64,000 nt of DNA from positions 1 to 64,000 of the forward strand of contig NZ_LMEC01000021.1 of assembly GCF_001425265.1 (NCBI RefSeq). Direction: 5' to 3'. Below are positions 42,635 to 51,345 of the stretch, piece by piece; the stretch's first letter is position 1; each line of letters opens with the position of its first letter. The position numbers and the translations under genes are program-made. This stretch comes from Massilia sp. Root418. GTDB lineage: Bacteria > Pseudomonadota > Gammaproteobacteria > Burkholderiales > Burkholderiaceae_D. A model generated the notes under the pieces. It saw only the letters and a program-made list of their open reading frames with translations, was not told the origin of the DNA and searched no databases.

Positions 42635-44938
42635 GTGACGCCGGCTTTGCGGTATCTGTTTGTCGTTGCCGGCGCCACGGTCAGCATCCTGCTGTTCCTG
42701 CTCGCTTCCGCGTCGGACAACTCCGGCCTGTTCGACCGCTATTACGGCTGGCTGCTGGGGCTGAACGCGGCCGTGGCGCTGGCGCTGCTGATCCTGGTGG
42801 GCGTGTCGCTGTTCCGCCTGTATTCGCGCTACCGGGCCGGCAAGTTCGGCTCCAAGCTCATGACGCGGCTGGTGCTGCTGTTTGCCGCCATCGGCGTGCT
42901 GCCTGGCCTGGTGATCTTCCTGGTGTCGGTGCAGTTCGTGTCGCACTCCATCGATTCCTGGTTCAACGTGCGCATCGAGGAAGCGCTGGACGCCGGCCTG
43001 AACCTGGGCCGCGACGCGCTCGACAAGGCGGTGGCCGACCTCAACGCGCAAACCAAAAAGACCGCCGGCGTGCTGGCCGAGGAACAGTTCTACACCGCGC
43101 CAGCCATCCTGGCGCGTTTCGTGAAAACGCATCCGGGCACACAAAGCGCCATCATTGTCGACGCCGAGGGCGGGCTGATCGTCTCGGCCACCGGCCCGCA
43201 GCGCATCAACCTGTCGGCCGACCTGCCCAACGCACCCATGCTGGCGGTGGCCAAGAGCGAGGAATCCTACGCCCAGGCCGAAGGCGGCAGCGAACTGCGC
43301 GACGACCGCGTGGGCGCGCCGCCGCCGCCGTTGCCGGACGCCTCCAACGTGCTGCGCGTGCGCGTGCTGATGGCGATACCGGACCCGGTACAGCCCAACG
43401 GCGCCCACCTGGCGCCGCGCTTCCTGCAGATCATCCAGGCGGTGCCGCCCAAGCTGGCCGCCAACGGCGAAATGCTGCGCACCGCCTACAGCGAATACAA
43501 GGAGCGCTTCGTGGCCCGCGTGGGCCTGCGCAAGATGTACATCGAAACCCTGACGCTGACCTTGCTGCTGGCCGTATTTGGCGCCATCGCGGCCGCCTTC
43601 CTGATCGCCAACGACCTGGCCCAGCCGCTGCTGCTGCTGGCCGAGGGCACGCGCGCGGTGGCTGGCGGCGACCTGTCGCCGCGCCCCATCGTGGCCAGCT
43701 CGGACGAGCTGGGCACCCTGACGCAATCGTTCAACACCATGACGCGCCAGCTGTCGGACGCGCGCATCGCGGTGGACAAGAACCGCGCCGCGCTGCAGAA
43801 CGCCAAGGCCCACCTGGAATCGGTGCTGGCCAATATGTCGGCCGGCGTGATGGTGCTGGATGGCGAATTCCGCCTGGTCAGCTGCAACGACTCGGTCGAG
43901 CGCATCCTGCAGCATGCGGGCGTGACCATGATAGGCCAGCAGCTCACCGAGATCGAAGGCTTGCAGGAATTCGCCAACGCCATCGTGGCCGCGTTCTCGG
44001 CGCAAAGCGCGCACTCGGCTGCCGGCCGCAACGTGCAGCGCCTGCACTGGCAGCGCCAGATCGAAATTCCGCGCCCGGCCAACAGCGCCAATCCGGACGA
44101 GCACGACCTGACCCTGCTCACGCGCGGCTCGCGCCTGCCGGTGGAAAACGGCAGCGGCTACATCGTGGTGTTCGATGACATTACCGACGTGATCTCGGCC
44201 CAGCGCTCGGTGGCCTGGGGCGAGGTGGCGCGCCGCCTGGCGCACGAGATCAAGAACCCGCTGACGCCCATCCAGCTGTCGGCCGAGCGGCTGCAGATGA
44301 AGCTGGAATCCAAGCTGGACCAGCAGAACGACATCGACCTGCTCAACAAGGCCACCGGCACCATCGTCAACCAGGTGGCAGCCATGAAGCGCATGGTGGA
44401 CGACTTCCGCGACTATGCGCGCACCCCGCCGGCCGTGCTCGATCCCCTGGACGTGAACGCGCTGGTGGAGGAAATCCTGAACCTGTACCTGACCGGCGAG
44501 GGCAGCGACATCATCCACCTGGCGCTGGCGCCGCAGCTGCCGCTGGTGATGGGCGATGCCACCCAGCTGCGCCAGGTGATCCACAATTTATTGCAGAACG
44601 CGCAGGACGCGCTGCTGGACCACCCGCCGGCCGGCGCGCTGCCGCGCATCGACGTGATCACCGAGGCCATCCATTACCAGAGCGCCGACGGCGGCACCCG
44701 TGTCGCGGTGCGCCTGGCGATTTCGGACAATGGCCCCGGTTTCGCCCCCAAGATCCTGGCGCGCGCCTTCGAGCCCTACGTGACTTCCAAGGCGCGCGGC
44801 ACCGGTCTCGGGCTGGCGATGGTGAAAAAAATTATCGACGAACATGGGGGCCGGATTGATATCCAGAACCATGTCGATAGAAGTGGCGCTTCGGTACTGA
44901 TTTTGCTGTTAAAGTTGGCACCGGTGCAGTTGGCATAA
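42635..44938 (+). CDS. ntrY: NtrY-like membrane sensor histidine kinase
   Basis: A 767-residue kinase. Four hydrophobic segments (~5-25, 36-60, 75-100 and ~305-330) frame a periplasmic sensor region of roughly 200 residues. HAMP (ANDLAQPLLLLAEGTRAVAGGD), PAS (~395-520), HisKA with the H-box RRLAHEIKNPLTPIQLSAERL, and HATPase_c (NLLQNAQDAL, DNGPGF, GTGLGLAMVKKI) follow. This is the NtrY layout, tied in other bacteria to nitrogen metabolism or to redox and envelope signals. GTG start directly after the DUF4390 stop. Its likely partner regulator starts 82 bases downstream. Confidence 0.92.
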   Translation: MTPALRYLFVVAGATVSILLFLLASASDNSGLFDRYYGWLLGLNAAVALALLILVGVSLFRLYSRYRAGKFGSKLMTRLVLLFAAIGVLPGLVIFLVSVQFVSHSIDSWFNVRIEEALDAGLNLGRDALDKAVADLNAQTKKTAGVLAEEQFYTAPAILARFVKTHPGTQSAIIVDAEGGLIVSATGPQRINLSADLPNAPMLAVAKSEESYAQAEGGSELRDDRVGAPPPPLPDASNVLRVRVLMAIPDPVQPNGAHLAPRFLQIIQAVPPKLAANGEMLRTAYSEYKERFVARVGLRKMYIETLTLTLLLAVFGAIAAAFLIANDLAQPLLLLAEGTRAVAGGDLSPRPIVASSDELGTLTQSFNTMTRQLSDARIAVDKNRAALQNAKAHLESVLANMSAGVMVLDGEFRLVSCNDSVERILQHAGVTMIGQQLTEIEGLQEFANAIVAAFSAQSAHSAAGRNVQRLHWQRQIEIPRPANSANPDEHDLTLLTRGSRLPVENGSGYIVVFDDITDVISAQRSVAWGEVARRLAHEIKNPLTPIQLSAERLQMKLESKLDQQNDIDLLNKATGTIVNQVAAMKRMVDDFRDYARTPPAVLDPLDVNALVEEILNLYLTGEGSDIIHLALAPQLPLVMGDATQLRQVIHNLLQNAQDALLDHPPAGALPRIDVITEAIHYQSADGGTRVAVRLAISDNGPGFAPKILARAFEPYVTSKARGTGLGLAMVKKIIDEHGGRIDIQNHVDRSGASVLILLLKLAPVQLA

Positions 44939-45020
44939 TATTGGAAGACTAATAAAATTATTGCTAGCATGCAGGCTTACAATGCCGGCATGACCGGCAG
45001 ATGAAAAAAGGCAGGGATAG

Positions 45021-45740
45021 ATGGCAAACATTCTGGTAGTGGATGATGAAATGGGTATCCGCGAGTTGCTCTCGGAAATTTTGAGCGACGAAGGACACGC
45101 AATACAGCTTGCCGAAAACGCGCAGCAGGCGCGCGAGGCGCGTGCACAAGGCGCGCCGGATCTGGTCCTGCTCGACATTTGGATGCCGGACACGGACGGC
45201 GTCACGCTGCTGAAGGAATGGCAGCGCGACGGCTTGCTGACCATGCCCGTCATCATGATGTCCGGCCACGCCACCATCGATACGGCGGTGGAAGCCACGC
45301 GCATCGGCGCGCTGAATTTCCTGGAAAAGCCGATTGCCATGCAGAAACTGCTGAAGGCAGTGCAAGCCGGCCTGACGCGCGCGCAGGAAACCGTGCGTTC
45401 GCCGGCGCTGGCGCCGCGCCCGGCAGTGGCGCCGCCGCCCGAAGACGGCGCCGTGGCTGCCGGTGCGCCGTTCAGCGCCGCCCTGCCGCAAGCCCACGCC
45501 TTGGTGCGCGGCGCGGGCGCCACGGTGGGCGAGGGCCATACGTTCAGCCTGTCGTTCGACCTGCCGCTGCGCGAAGCGCGCGACGCTTTCGAGCGCATGT
45601 ATTTCGAACACCACCTGGGCCGCGAAGGCGGCAGCATGACCCGGGTGGCCGAAAAAACCGGCCTTGAGCGTACCCACTTGTACCGCAAGCTCAAGCAACT
45701 GGGCGTGGAGCCGGGCAAGCTGGCCAAGAAGAACCAGTAA
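45021..45740 (+). CDS. Short NtrX-like response regulator (receiver plus Fis-type HTH, no AAA+ domain)
   Basis: A 239-residue regulator: receiver domain at ~1-120 with Asp52 (DLVLLDIWMPDTDG) as phosphorylation site and Lys in FLEKPI, an Ala/Pro linker (~125-165), then a Fis-type helix-turn-helix (MTRVAEKTGLERTHLYRKLKQLGVEP). The sigma-54-activating AAA+ domain of full NtrX is missing, so it cannot drive sigma-54 promoters by itself. Classical NtrX is ~450 residues. It follows the NtrY-like kinase and overlaps the next gene by 1 base. Confidence 0.88.
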   Translation: MANILVVDDEMGIRELLSEILSDEGHAIQLAENAQQAREARAQGAPDLVLLDIWMPDTDGVTLLKEWQRDGLLTMPVIMMSGHATIDTAVEATRIGALNFLEKPIAMQKLLKAVQAGLTRAQETVRSPALAPRPAVAPPPEDGAVAAGAPFSAALPQAHALVRGAGATVGEGHTFSLSFDLPLREARDAFERMYFEHHLGREGGSMTRVAEKTGLERTHLYRKLKQLGVEPGKLAKKNQ

Positions 45741-46189
45741 TGGCCGCCGCTGGAGCCGATCCCGGCGCTGCCGGGATCGGCGCCGGCGCTTCCCCCTCCG
45801 CCCGCACCCGCACCACGCTGGTCACCGGCCCGCGCGCGGCCGTGCGCGAAGCGGCCGTTGCCGCTGCGCTGGCCGCCCTGGGCGGTGGGGCGCAAACTCC
45901 GCCGCAGTCCGCCGCCGTCATCCTCGAAGGCCTGGCGGACGCCAATTCCCCCCTTGAATCCGACCCCGGCACAGGCTTGCAGGTGCTCCGGATTGCCCCC
46001 GGCTGCCTTTGCTGCGCGGGAAATCTCGTATTGCGGGTAACATTGAATCGACTGCTGCGCCGTCCGCCAGCGCAGTTGTTCATCAGCCTGGCAAGTGCGG
46101 AGCACGTGGATCAGTTGCGCAGCATGCTGCTGGCAGCTCCGTATGGCGATTTGCTGGACCTGGCTGCCGATTTGCAAGCCGAGGCTTGA
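45740..46189 (+). CDS. Small G3E/CobW-like protein with a degenerate P-loop
   Basis: A 149-residue protein. The C-terminal half matches the middle of G3E GTPases (CobW/HypB/UreG group): VLRIAPGCLCCAGNLVLRVTLNRLLRR with the metal-binding CxCC-type motif GCLCC at 88-92. The N-terminal TLVTGPRAAVREAA (26-39) sits where the Walker A loop would be, but the GxxGxGKT residues are missing, and the expected TG/SG motif after the motif is replaced by ISLASA. It probably does not bind GTP; metal binding through GCLCC is possible. It overlaps the response regulator gene by 1 base (TAATG). Confidence 0.62.
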   Translation: MAAAGADPGAAGIGAGASPSARTRTTLVTGPRAAVREAAVAAALAALGGGAQTPPQSAAVILEGLADANSPLESDPGTGLQVLRIAPGCLCCAGNLVLRVTLNRLLRRPPAQLFISLASAEHVDQLRSMLLAAPYGDLLDLAADLQAEA

Positions 46190-46266
46190 AAAGCGGCGCC
46201 CGGTCCCCACTTCAATATGGACCGGCGGAACAACCCAGCTTCCGCCCCAAGCGTGAAGGAAGCAAT

Positions 46267-46524
46267 ATGAACCTGATCTACAACAGCGAGCAGTACAGCG
46301 TGGTTGAATTCGGTGCGGACCGCGACCTGGAAGCCCTGCGCTTTGGCGGCTATGAAATTGTCGATAAAGGCTGCAAGCGCGAGATCTTCATCGCGGGCGT
46401 GCTGGCGCAAAGCTTCCGGCGCGACGTCAACCAGCTGATCGCCAGCGAGCCGACCATGGAGGAAATCGATGAATTCCTTGGCAGCTACGAGTCCCTGATG
46501 AGCCAGCCCGTCCTGCTGCATTAA
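46267..46524 (+). CDS. DUF3567 domain-containing protein
   Basis: An 85-residue acidic protein beginning MNLIYNSEQYSVVEFG and continuing GGYEIVDKGCKREIFIAG, a pattern diagnostic for DUF3567, a small family of Burkholderiales with unknown function. GAAGGAAG precedes the ATG. The longer in-frame reading from 46009 is a shadow of the preceding gene. The following amidotransferase gene begins 50 bases downstream. Confidence 0.85.
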   Translation: MNLIYNSEQYSVVEFGADRDLEALRFGGYEIVDKGCKREIFIAGVLAQSFRRDVNQLIASEPTMEEIDEFLGSYESLMSQPVLLH

Positions 46525-46573
46525 AGCCCGCAAGCATGGTAAGGTGGGAGTCTGTCGCAGATTTCCCCTTATT

Positions 46574-47407
46574 ATGTGCCAATTACTTGGAATGAACTGC
46601 AATGTCCCGACCGACATTGTGTTCAGCTTCACCGGCTTTGCCCTGCGCGGCGGCCGCACCGATACCCACCATGATGGCTGGGGCATTGCCTTTTTCGAGG
46701 GCGCCGGCGTGCGCCATTTCGTCGACCACCAGGCCGCCGTCGAATCGCCGATTGCCGAGCTGATCAAACGCTACCCGATCAAGTCGCGCAACGTCATCGC
46801 CCATATCCGCAAGGCCACGCAGGGCCAGGTGGCGCTGGAAAACTGCCATCCCTTCGTGCGCGAGCTGTGGGGGCGCTACTGGGTGTTCGCCCATAATGGC
46901 GACCTGAAGGAATTCCATCCGGCGCTGGACGGCGCCTTCCGCCCGGTGGGCAACACCGACAGCGAACGCGCTTTTTGCTACATCCTGCAGTCGCTGCGCG
47001 CGCGCTTCGGCGACCTGCAGCCGGAGCGCGAGGCATTGCGCGCCGTGCTGCAGGAACTGGTGCATGGCATCGCCGCGCACGGCACCTTCAATATGATGCT
47101 CTCCAGCGGCAACGAGCTGTACGCGCATTGCTCTACCCATCTGTACTACCTGGTGCGCCAGTATCCCTTCCTCACCGCCGAGCTGTCCGACGAGGACATG
47201 AGCGTGGACTTTTCCGAGGTGACCACGCCCGACGACCGGGTCGCCATCATTGTCACCCAGCCGCTCACCACCAATGAACAATGGACTGCGTTCGCGCCGG
47301 GAGAACTGAAAGTATTTCTGGATGGCATACCCGATGCCCAGGGTTCACAAAAATTGTCCGCGACAATGTCGCTGAATGATGCCAAAATATCAGGTAAAAC
47401 CGCGTAA
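46574..47407 (+). CDS. Class II glutamine amidotransferase (YafJ-like)
   Basis: A 277-residue protein with an N-terminal nucleophile hydrolase domain. After removal of Met the catalytic Cys2 (MCQLLGMN) would be exposed. Substrate residues RGGRTDTHHDGWGIAFF, AHIRKATQG and FAHNGDL follow, typical of the YafJ/GATase_4 group related to the amidotransferase domain of PurF. No acceptor domain is attached, so the biological substrate is unknown. The start at 46574 is fixed by the Cys2 requirement; the frame extends upstream to 46544. Confidence 0.88.
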   Translation: MCQLLGMNCNVPTDIVFSFTGFALRGGRTDTHHDGWGIAFFEGAGVRHFVDHQAAVESPIAELIKRYPIKSRNVIAHIRKATQGQVALENCHPFVRELWGRYWVFAHNGDLKEFHPALDGAFRPVGNTDSERAFCYILQSLRARFGDLQPEREALRAVLQELVHGIAAHGTFNMMLSSGNELYAHCSTHLYYLVRQYPFLTAELSDEDMSVDFSEVTTPDDRVAIIVTQPLTTNEQWTAFAPGELKVFLDGIPDAQGSQKLSATMSLNDAKISGKTA

Positions 47408-47466
47408 AAACAGCGGGTTAGTTGCCCATCGGCACCACCGCATGACAAAACAGAGATGACGCTTCC

Positions 47467-48747
47467 ATGATCGACCTTTCGACCAACGATACAACTTCCA
47501 AGAGCTTGCGCGTGCGCGAGTTCTACCTTGGCCGTCAGCCGATGCTGGACCGAAATCAGGCACTGTTCGGTTACGAGCTGCTGTTCCGCAACGCGCCCGT
47601 GGGGCCCGCCAACATCACCAGCGACATAGGCGCCACCGCCTCGGTCATCGCCCATGCCTCGCAGCTGGGCATGGAAAAGGTGATCGGCGACGCGCTCGGT
47701 TTCGTCAATGTCGATGCCGACGTCATCATGAGCGACATCTTCCGTTTCCTGCCGCGCGAAAAAGTGGTGCTGGAGATTGTCGAAACCATGGAGGCAACGC
47801 CGCCGGTACTGGCCCGCATGGCCGATCTGGTGAGCCACGGCTTCAGCTTCGCGCTGGACGACGTGACCGCCGAAACCGGCAACGTGCAAACCCTGCTGCC
47901 GATGATCGACTACGTGAAGATGAGCATGCGCAGCATGCCGCTGCCCACGCTGATGAAGCTGGCGCCGCGTTTCAAGCAGGACGGCAAGAAGCTGGTGGCG
48001 GAAAAGGTGGAAACGCGCGACGAGTTCAAGAATTGCCTGGACCTGGGCTTCGATTACTTCCAGGGCTATTACTTCGCCAAGCCGGTCATCATGAGCGGCA
48101 AGAAGCTGTCGCCCTCGCAGCTGGCCGTCATGGAGCTGATGACCCTGGTCACCTCCGAGGCGGACAACCTGGAAATCGAGCGCGCCATCAAGCGCGACGT
48201 GTCGCTGGCGCTGAACCTGCTGCGCCTGGTGAACACGCCTGCCGTGGGGGCGCGCCAGCGTATCGACTCGCTGAGCCAGGCGGTCACCATTTTGGGCCGC
48301 CGCCAGCTGCAGCGCTGGCTGCAGATCATGCTGTACGCCGAACCGAGCAAGCGCGGCCACAGCATGACGCCGCTGCTGATGCTGGCCACCACCCGCGGCC
48401 GCCTGCTGGAGCTGCTGGCGCACAAGCTGCGCCCAAGCCAGCACCATGCGGCCGATATCGCCTTCACGGTCGGCATCATGTCGCTGATGGACACGCTGTT
48501 CGGCATCCCCATGTCCGAAATCCTGGCGCAGATCCCGGTCATCGACGAAGTGCAGGACGCGCTGATGTTCCGCAGCGGCTTCTTCGGCGACCTGCTCAAG
48601 CTGGCCGAATGCATCGAGCAGATCGAGGATATGGAACACAAGATCGTGCCCACGCTGCGCGACCTGGCCGTGTCCACCGACGAGCTGGTGGAACTGGAAA
48701 TGGCGGCTTTCGAGTGGAGCGACAACGTGGTGCGCTACGCTTTGTAA
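47467..48747 (+). CDS. Degenerate EAL plus HDOD domain signalling protein
   Basis: A 426-residue cytoplasmic protein. Residues ~18-225 form an EAL-like domain: YELLFRN replaces EALLR, LEIVET and a partial DDVTAETG replace ExLE and DDFGTG, and KLVAEKVET and FQGYYFAKP remain. Several metal- and c-di-GMP-binding residues are lost, so phosphodiesterase activity is unlikely (YuxH/CdgJ group). An HDOD domain (LSPSQLAVMELMTLV to ~400) follows. Proteins of this layout link second-messenger or stress input to motility or output proteins; the target here is unknown. Confidence 0.86.
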   Translation: MIDLSTNDTTSKSLRVREFYLGRQPMLDRNQALFGYELLFRNAPVGPANITSDIGATASVIAHASQLGMEKVIGDALGFVNVDADVIMSDIFRFLPREKVVLEIVETMEATPPVLARMADLVSHGFSFALDDVTAETGNVQTLLPMIDYVKMSMRSMPLPTLMKLAPRFKQDGKKLVAEKVETRDEFKNCLDLGFDYFQGYYFAKPVIMSGKKLSPSQLAVMELMTLVTSEADNLEIERAIKRDVSLALNLLRLVNTPAVGARQRIDSLSQAVTILGRRQLQRWLQIMLYAEPSKRGHSMTPLLMLATTRGRLLELLAHKLRPSQHHAADIAFTVGIMSLMDTLFGIPMSEILAQIPVIDEVQDALMFRSGFFGDLLKLAECIEQIEDMEHKIVPTLRDLAVSTDELVELEMAAFEWSDNVVRYAL

Positions 48748-48846
48748 CCGGCACAACAAGTCGCACCAAGTCATGACACTTGTCACTTGCTAGAAGGCTA
48801 ACAGACGCGATACGCTTGCGATTCTTTCAACGGATCGCAACGCGCC

Positions 48847-49908
48847 ATGTCCACAGTCCTGCTCAGTGTCAATCAACTCAGTAAATCCTACGGCGGCCGC
48901 CAGGCCGTTGATGGCGTCTCCTTCCAGGTGAAGCACGGCCAGACCGTGGGCCTGATCGGCCCCAACGGCGCCGGCAAATCCAGCACGGTCAGCATGATCT
49001 GCGGCCTGCTGCGCAGCGACGGCGGCAGTGTCGAGCTGGAAGGGCAGGTCATGGCCCAGGGCCAGAATGGCGCCAAGCTCAAGATCGGCCTGGTGCCGCA
49101 GGACCTGGCGCTGTACGAAGACCTGTCCGCCATCGAAAACCTCAAGCTGTTCGGCGCGCTGTACGGGCTGAAGGGCGCGCTGCTCAAGGAGCGCTGCACG
49201 CAGGCGCTGGACATGGTGCGCCTGGCCGACCGCGCCGGCGACAAGCCCGCCACTTTCTCTGGCGGCATGAAGCGCCGGCTGAACATCGCCGCGGCGCTGC
49301 TGCACCAGCCCAAGCTGCTGATCCTGGACGAACCCACGGTCGGCGTCGATCCGCAAAGCCGCAACGCCATCTTCGACACGCTGGAAGCGCTCAAGGCCAA
49401 GGGCATGGCGCTGATCTACACCAGCCACTACATGGAAGAAGTGGAGCGGCTGGCGGACCATATCGTGATCATCGACCACGGCAAGGTGCTGGCCGACGAG
49501 AGCCCGGCCGACCTGTACCGCCGCCTGCCTGCGCAAGCCGCGTTGCGCGCCGAGCTGGCGCAAGCGCTGCCGCCGGCGCGCATGGCCGAGCTGCTGGCGG
49601 GCCTGCGCGGCCTGCCGGGCGTGAGCGCCGTGCGCGAGCTGGGCCGCGCAGCGGCCGCTACCGCTGCCGGCACGGCCAACGCCATCGCTGCCACTGCTGC
49701 CGCCGGTGCGGATCGTGCCTCCTTCGGTGCGGACGATGCCGCCGGCGCCGGCGCCGTGCTTGAAATCGGCCTTGCCGCCACTGCGCACGCCGCGCCCGTG
49801 CTGGCCTGGCTGGACGCCCAGGGCTGCGCGCTGCAGCACTTCGCCACCGCCAAGACCAATCTCGAAGACATCTTCCTCAACCTCACCGGCCGCAGCCTGC
49901 GCGATTAA
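48847..49908 (+). CDS. ABC transporter ATP-binding protein (ABC-2 exporter)
   Basis: A 353-residue ATPase. Walker A GPNGAGKSS is at 38-46, Q-loop LVPQDLAL follows, the signature is FSGGMKRRLNIA, Walker B is LLILDEPTVGVDP and the H-loop is YTSHYMEEVERLADH. It resembles the ATPase subunits of DrrA/CcmA-type ABC-2 exporters. An Ala-rich C-terminal segment (~residues 235-320) interrupts the usual accessory domain. The permease starts 1 base after its stop codon. Inverted repeats (CAAGT/ACTTG and TGCGAT/ATCGCA) lie just upstream. Confidence 0.92.
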   Translation: MSTVLLSVNQLSKSYGGRQAVDGVSFQVKHGQTVGLIGPNGAGKSSTVSMICGLLRSDGGSVELEGQVMAQGQNGAKLKIGLVPQDLALYEDLSAIENLKLFGALYGLKGALLKERCTQALDMVRLADRAGDKPATFSGGMKRRLNIAAALLHQPKLLILDEPTVGVDPQSRNAIFDTLEALKAKGMALIYTSHYMEEVERLADHIVIIDHGKVLADESPADLYRRLPAQAALRAELAQALPPARMAELLAGLRGLPGVSAVRELGRAAAATAAGTANAIAATAAAGADRASFGADDAAGAGAVLEIGLAATAHAAPVLAWLDAQGCALQHFATAKTNLEDIFLNLTGRSLRD

Positions 49909-49909
49909 C

Positions 49910-51202
49910 ATGACAGCCTTCCTCGCACTGGTCCGCAAAGACCTCATCCTCTACCTCGGCGACAAGCGCGCGCTGCTGATCAACCTGATGCTGCCCATCG
50001 TGCTGGCGGCCTTCTTCGGCTCGCTGTTCGGCGGCGGCGGCGAAGGCAACACCGGCAAGATCGACGTCGGCCTGGTGCTGCAGGACAGCAGCACCGCAGG
50101 CGTCAAGATCGCCGAGGGCCTGAAGGCGGACGCCGCGCTGCGCATCGTCGAACTGCCGCTGGAAGAAGCGCAAGCCAGGGTTCGCTCCGGCAAGCTGACG
50201 GTGGCGGTGGTCATCCCGCCGGGCTTCGGCGACGCCGCAGGCAAGGCCCTGTTCAATGCGGCCGCCAAGCCGGACATCCCGCTGTTTTACGATCCCTCGC
50301 AGTCCACCACGCTGGCCATGGTGAAGGGCATGCTCACGCAGCAGGTGATGCAGATCGTCAGCGCCGAAATGTTCGGCGGACAGACCGGTGAAAAATTCAT
50401 GGACAGCAGCCTGCAAGAGCTGGAACGGGAAGCGGCACATGGCAAGGACAGGCCTGCGCTGCGCGACATGCTGGCCAGCGTGCGCAAGTTCCAGCAGGCG
50501 CAGCAGACCACTCCGGCCAAGGCCGGCGCGGAAGGCGGGCAGGCCAAGGCCGGCCTCAGCATGCCTTTCGCCACACGCGACGAGGCGCTCAGTTCGGGGC
50601 CCAAGTACAACGCCTACGCGCACTCCTTTGCCGGCATGAGCGTGCAATTCATCCTGTTCATGGGAGTGGACATGGGCATCGGCATCCTGCTGGCGCGCCG
50701 TTTGGGCATCTGGAACCGCTTGCTGGCCGCACCGGTATCGCTGACGTCCGTGCTGCTGGCGCGCGCCGTCTCGGCCGCCGTGATCGCCTGCGGCCTGCTG
50801 GTGGCCATCTTCCTGTGCGCCATGCTGATCTTCAAGGTGCAGATCGCCAATCCGCTGGGCTTTGTTGGCGTGGGGTTGTGCTTCGCGCTGATGACGGCCG
50901 GTTTCGGCCTGCTGGTTGCGGCCTTCGGCAAAACCCCGGAAGCGGCGCGCGGCATCGCGGTGTTCGCGACGCTGATCATGGTGATGCTGGGCGGAGCGTG
51001 GGTGCCGTCTTTTGTCTTCCCGGCCTGGATGCAGCAGTTGACGTTCGCCATCCCCACCCGCTGGGCGGTGGATGGCTTTGACGCGGTGACGTGGCGCGGC
51101 CTGGGCATGGAGGGCGCGCTTGCGCCGATGGCGGTGCAGCTGGCTTTTGCGCTCGCCTTCGCCGGCCTGGCGATCTGGAAATTCCGCAGCGATCAGCGCT
51201 AG
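49910..51202 (+). CDS. ABC transporter permease (ABC-2 family)
   Basis: A 430-residue permease with an N-terminal membrane helix (ALLINLMLPIVLAAFFGSLFG), a large soluble loop (~residues 45-235), then five helices in the C-terminal half (SVQFILFMGVDMGIGILLARRLGIWNRLLAAPVS onward). This is the YhgE/DrrB-like ABC-2 layout. The start is the ATG at 49910, coupled to the ATPase gene; the long upstream reading frame is antisense-like noise from the ATPase gene in another frame. Substrate unknown; the loop suggests an envelope or drug exporter. Confidence 0.88.
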   Translation: MTAFLALVRKDLILYLGDKRALLINLMLPIVLAAFFGSLFGGGGEGNTGKIDVGLVLQDSSTAGVKIAEGLKADAALRIVELPLEEAQARVRSGKLTVAVVIPPGFGDAAGKALFNAAAKPDIPLFYDPSQSTTLAMVKGMLTQQVMQIVSAEMFGGQTGEKFMDSSLQELEREAAHGKDRPALRDMLASVRKFQQAQQTTPAKAGAEGGQAKAGLSMPFATRDEALSSGPKYNAYAHSFAGMSVQFILFMGVDMGIGILLARRLGIWNRLLAAPVSLTSVLLARAVSAAVIACGLLVAIFLCAMLIFKVQIANPLGFVGVGLCFALMTAGFGLLVAAFGKTPEAARGIAVFATLIMVMLGGAWVPSFVFPAWMQQLTFAIPTRWAVDGFDAVTWRGLGMEGALAPMAVQLAFALAFAGLAIWKFRSDQR

Positions 51203-51208
51203 CGGTGC

Positions 51209-51296
51209 GGCGGGTTACGCGCGCTGCGCGCTAACCCGCCCTACGGCCCACAGGCGGCCCACGTAGGGCGGGTTAGCGCGCAGCGCCTAACCCGCC
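51209..51296. repeat. Paired-hairpin extragenic palindromic element, copy 2
   Basis: It has the same GGCGGGTTA / TAACCCGCC hairpin pair and CTACG...CGTAG spacer as the element at 22764-22846. The loops differ in sequence. It lies between the permease and SPW-repeat genes, which end toward each other. Confidence 0.85.
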
Positions 51297-51343
51297 AAGA
51301 GCGCCGCCAAGAGCGCCGCCAAGAGCGCCGCAAGAGCGCCGCC
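51297..51343. repeat. 12-bp tandem repeat AAGAGCGCCGCC
   Basis: Four adjacent copies of AAGAGCGCCGCC (12, 12, 11 and 12 bases) directly follow the palindromic element and reach the stop codon of the SPW-repeat gene. A candidate variable-number tandem repeat. Confidence 0.85.
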
Positions 51344-51345
51344 GA

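Noticed and set aside
41027..44584. 1185-codon minus-strand frame opposite rsmB, DUF4390 and ntrY
   Set aside because: Antisense shadow; it crosses three real genes and has repeated His/Gln/Arg stretches.
48779..48840. Inverted repeats before the ABC exporter as regulator sites
   Set aside because: The stems are only 5-6 bp with no known motif; too weak to list as a site on their own.
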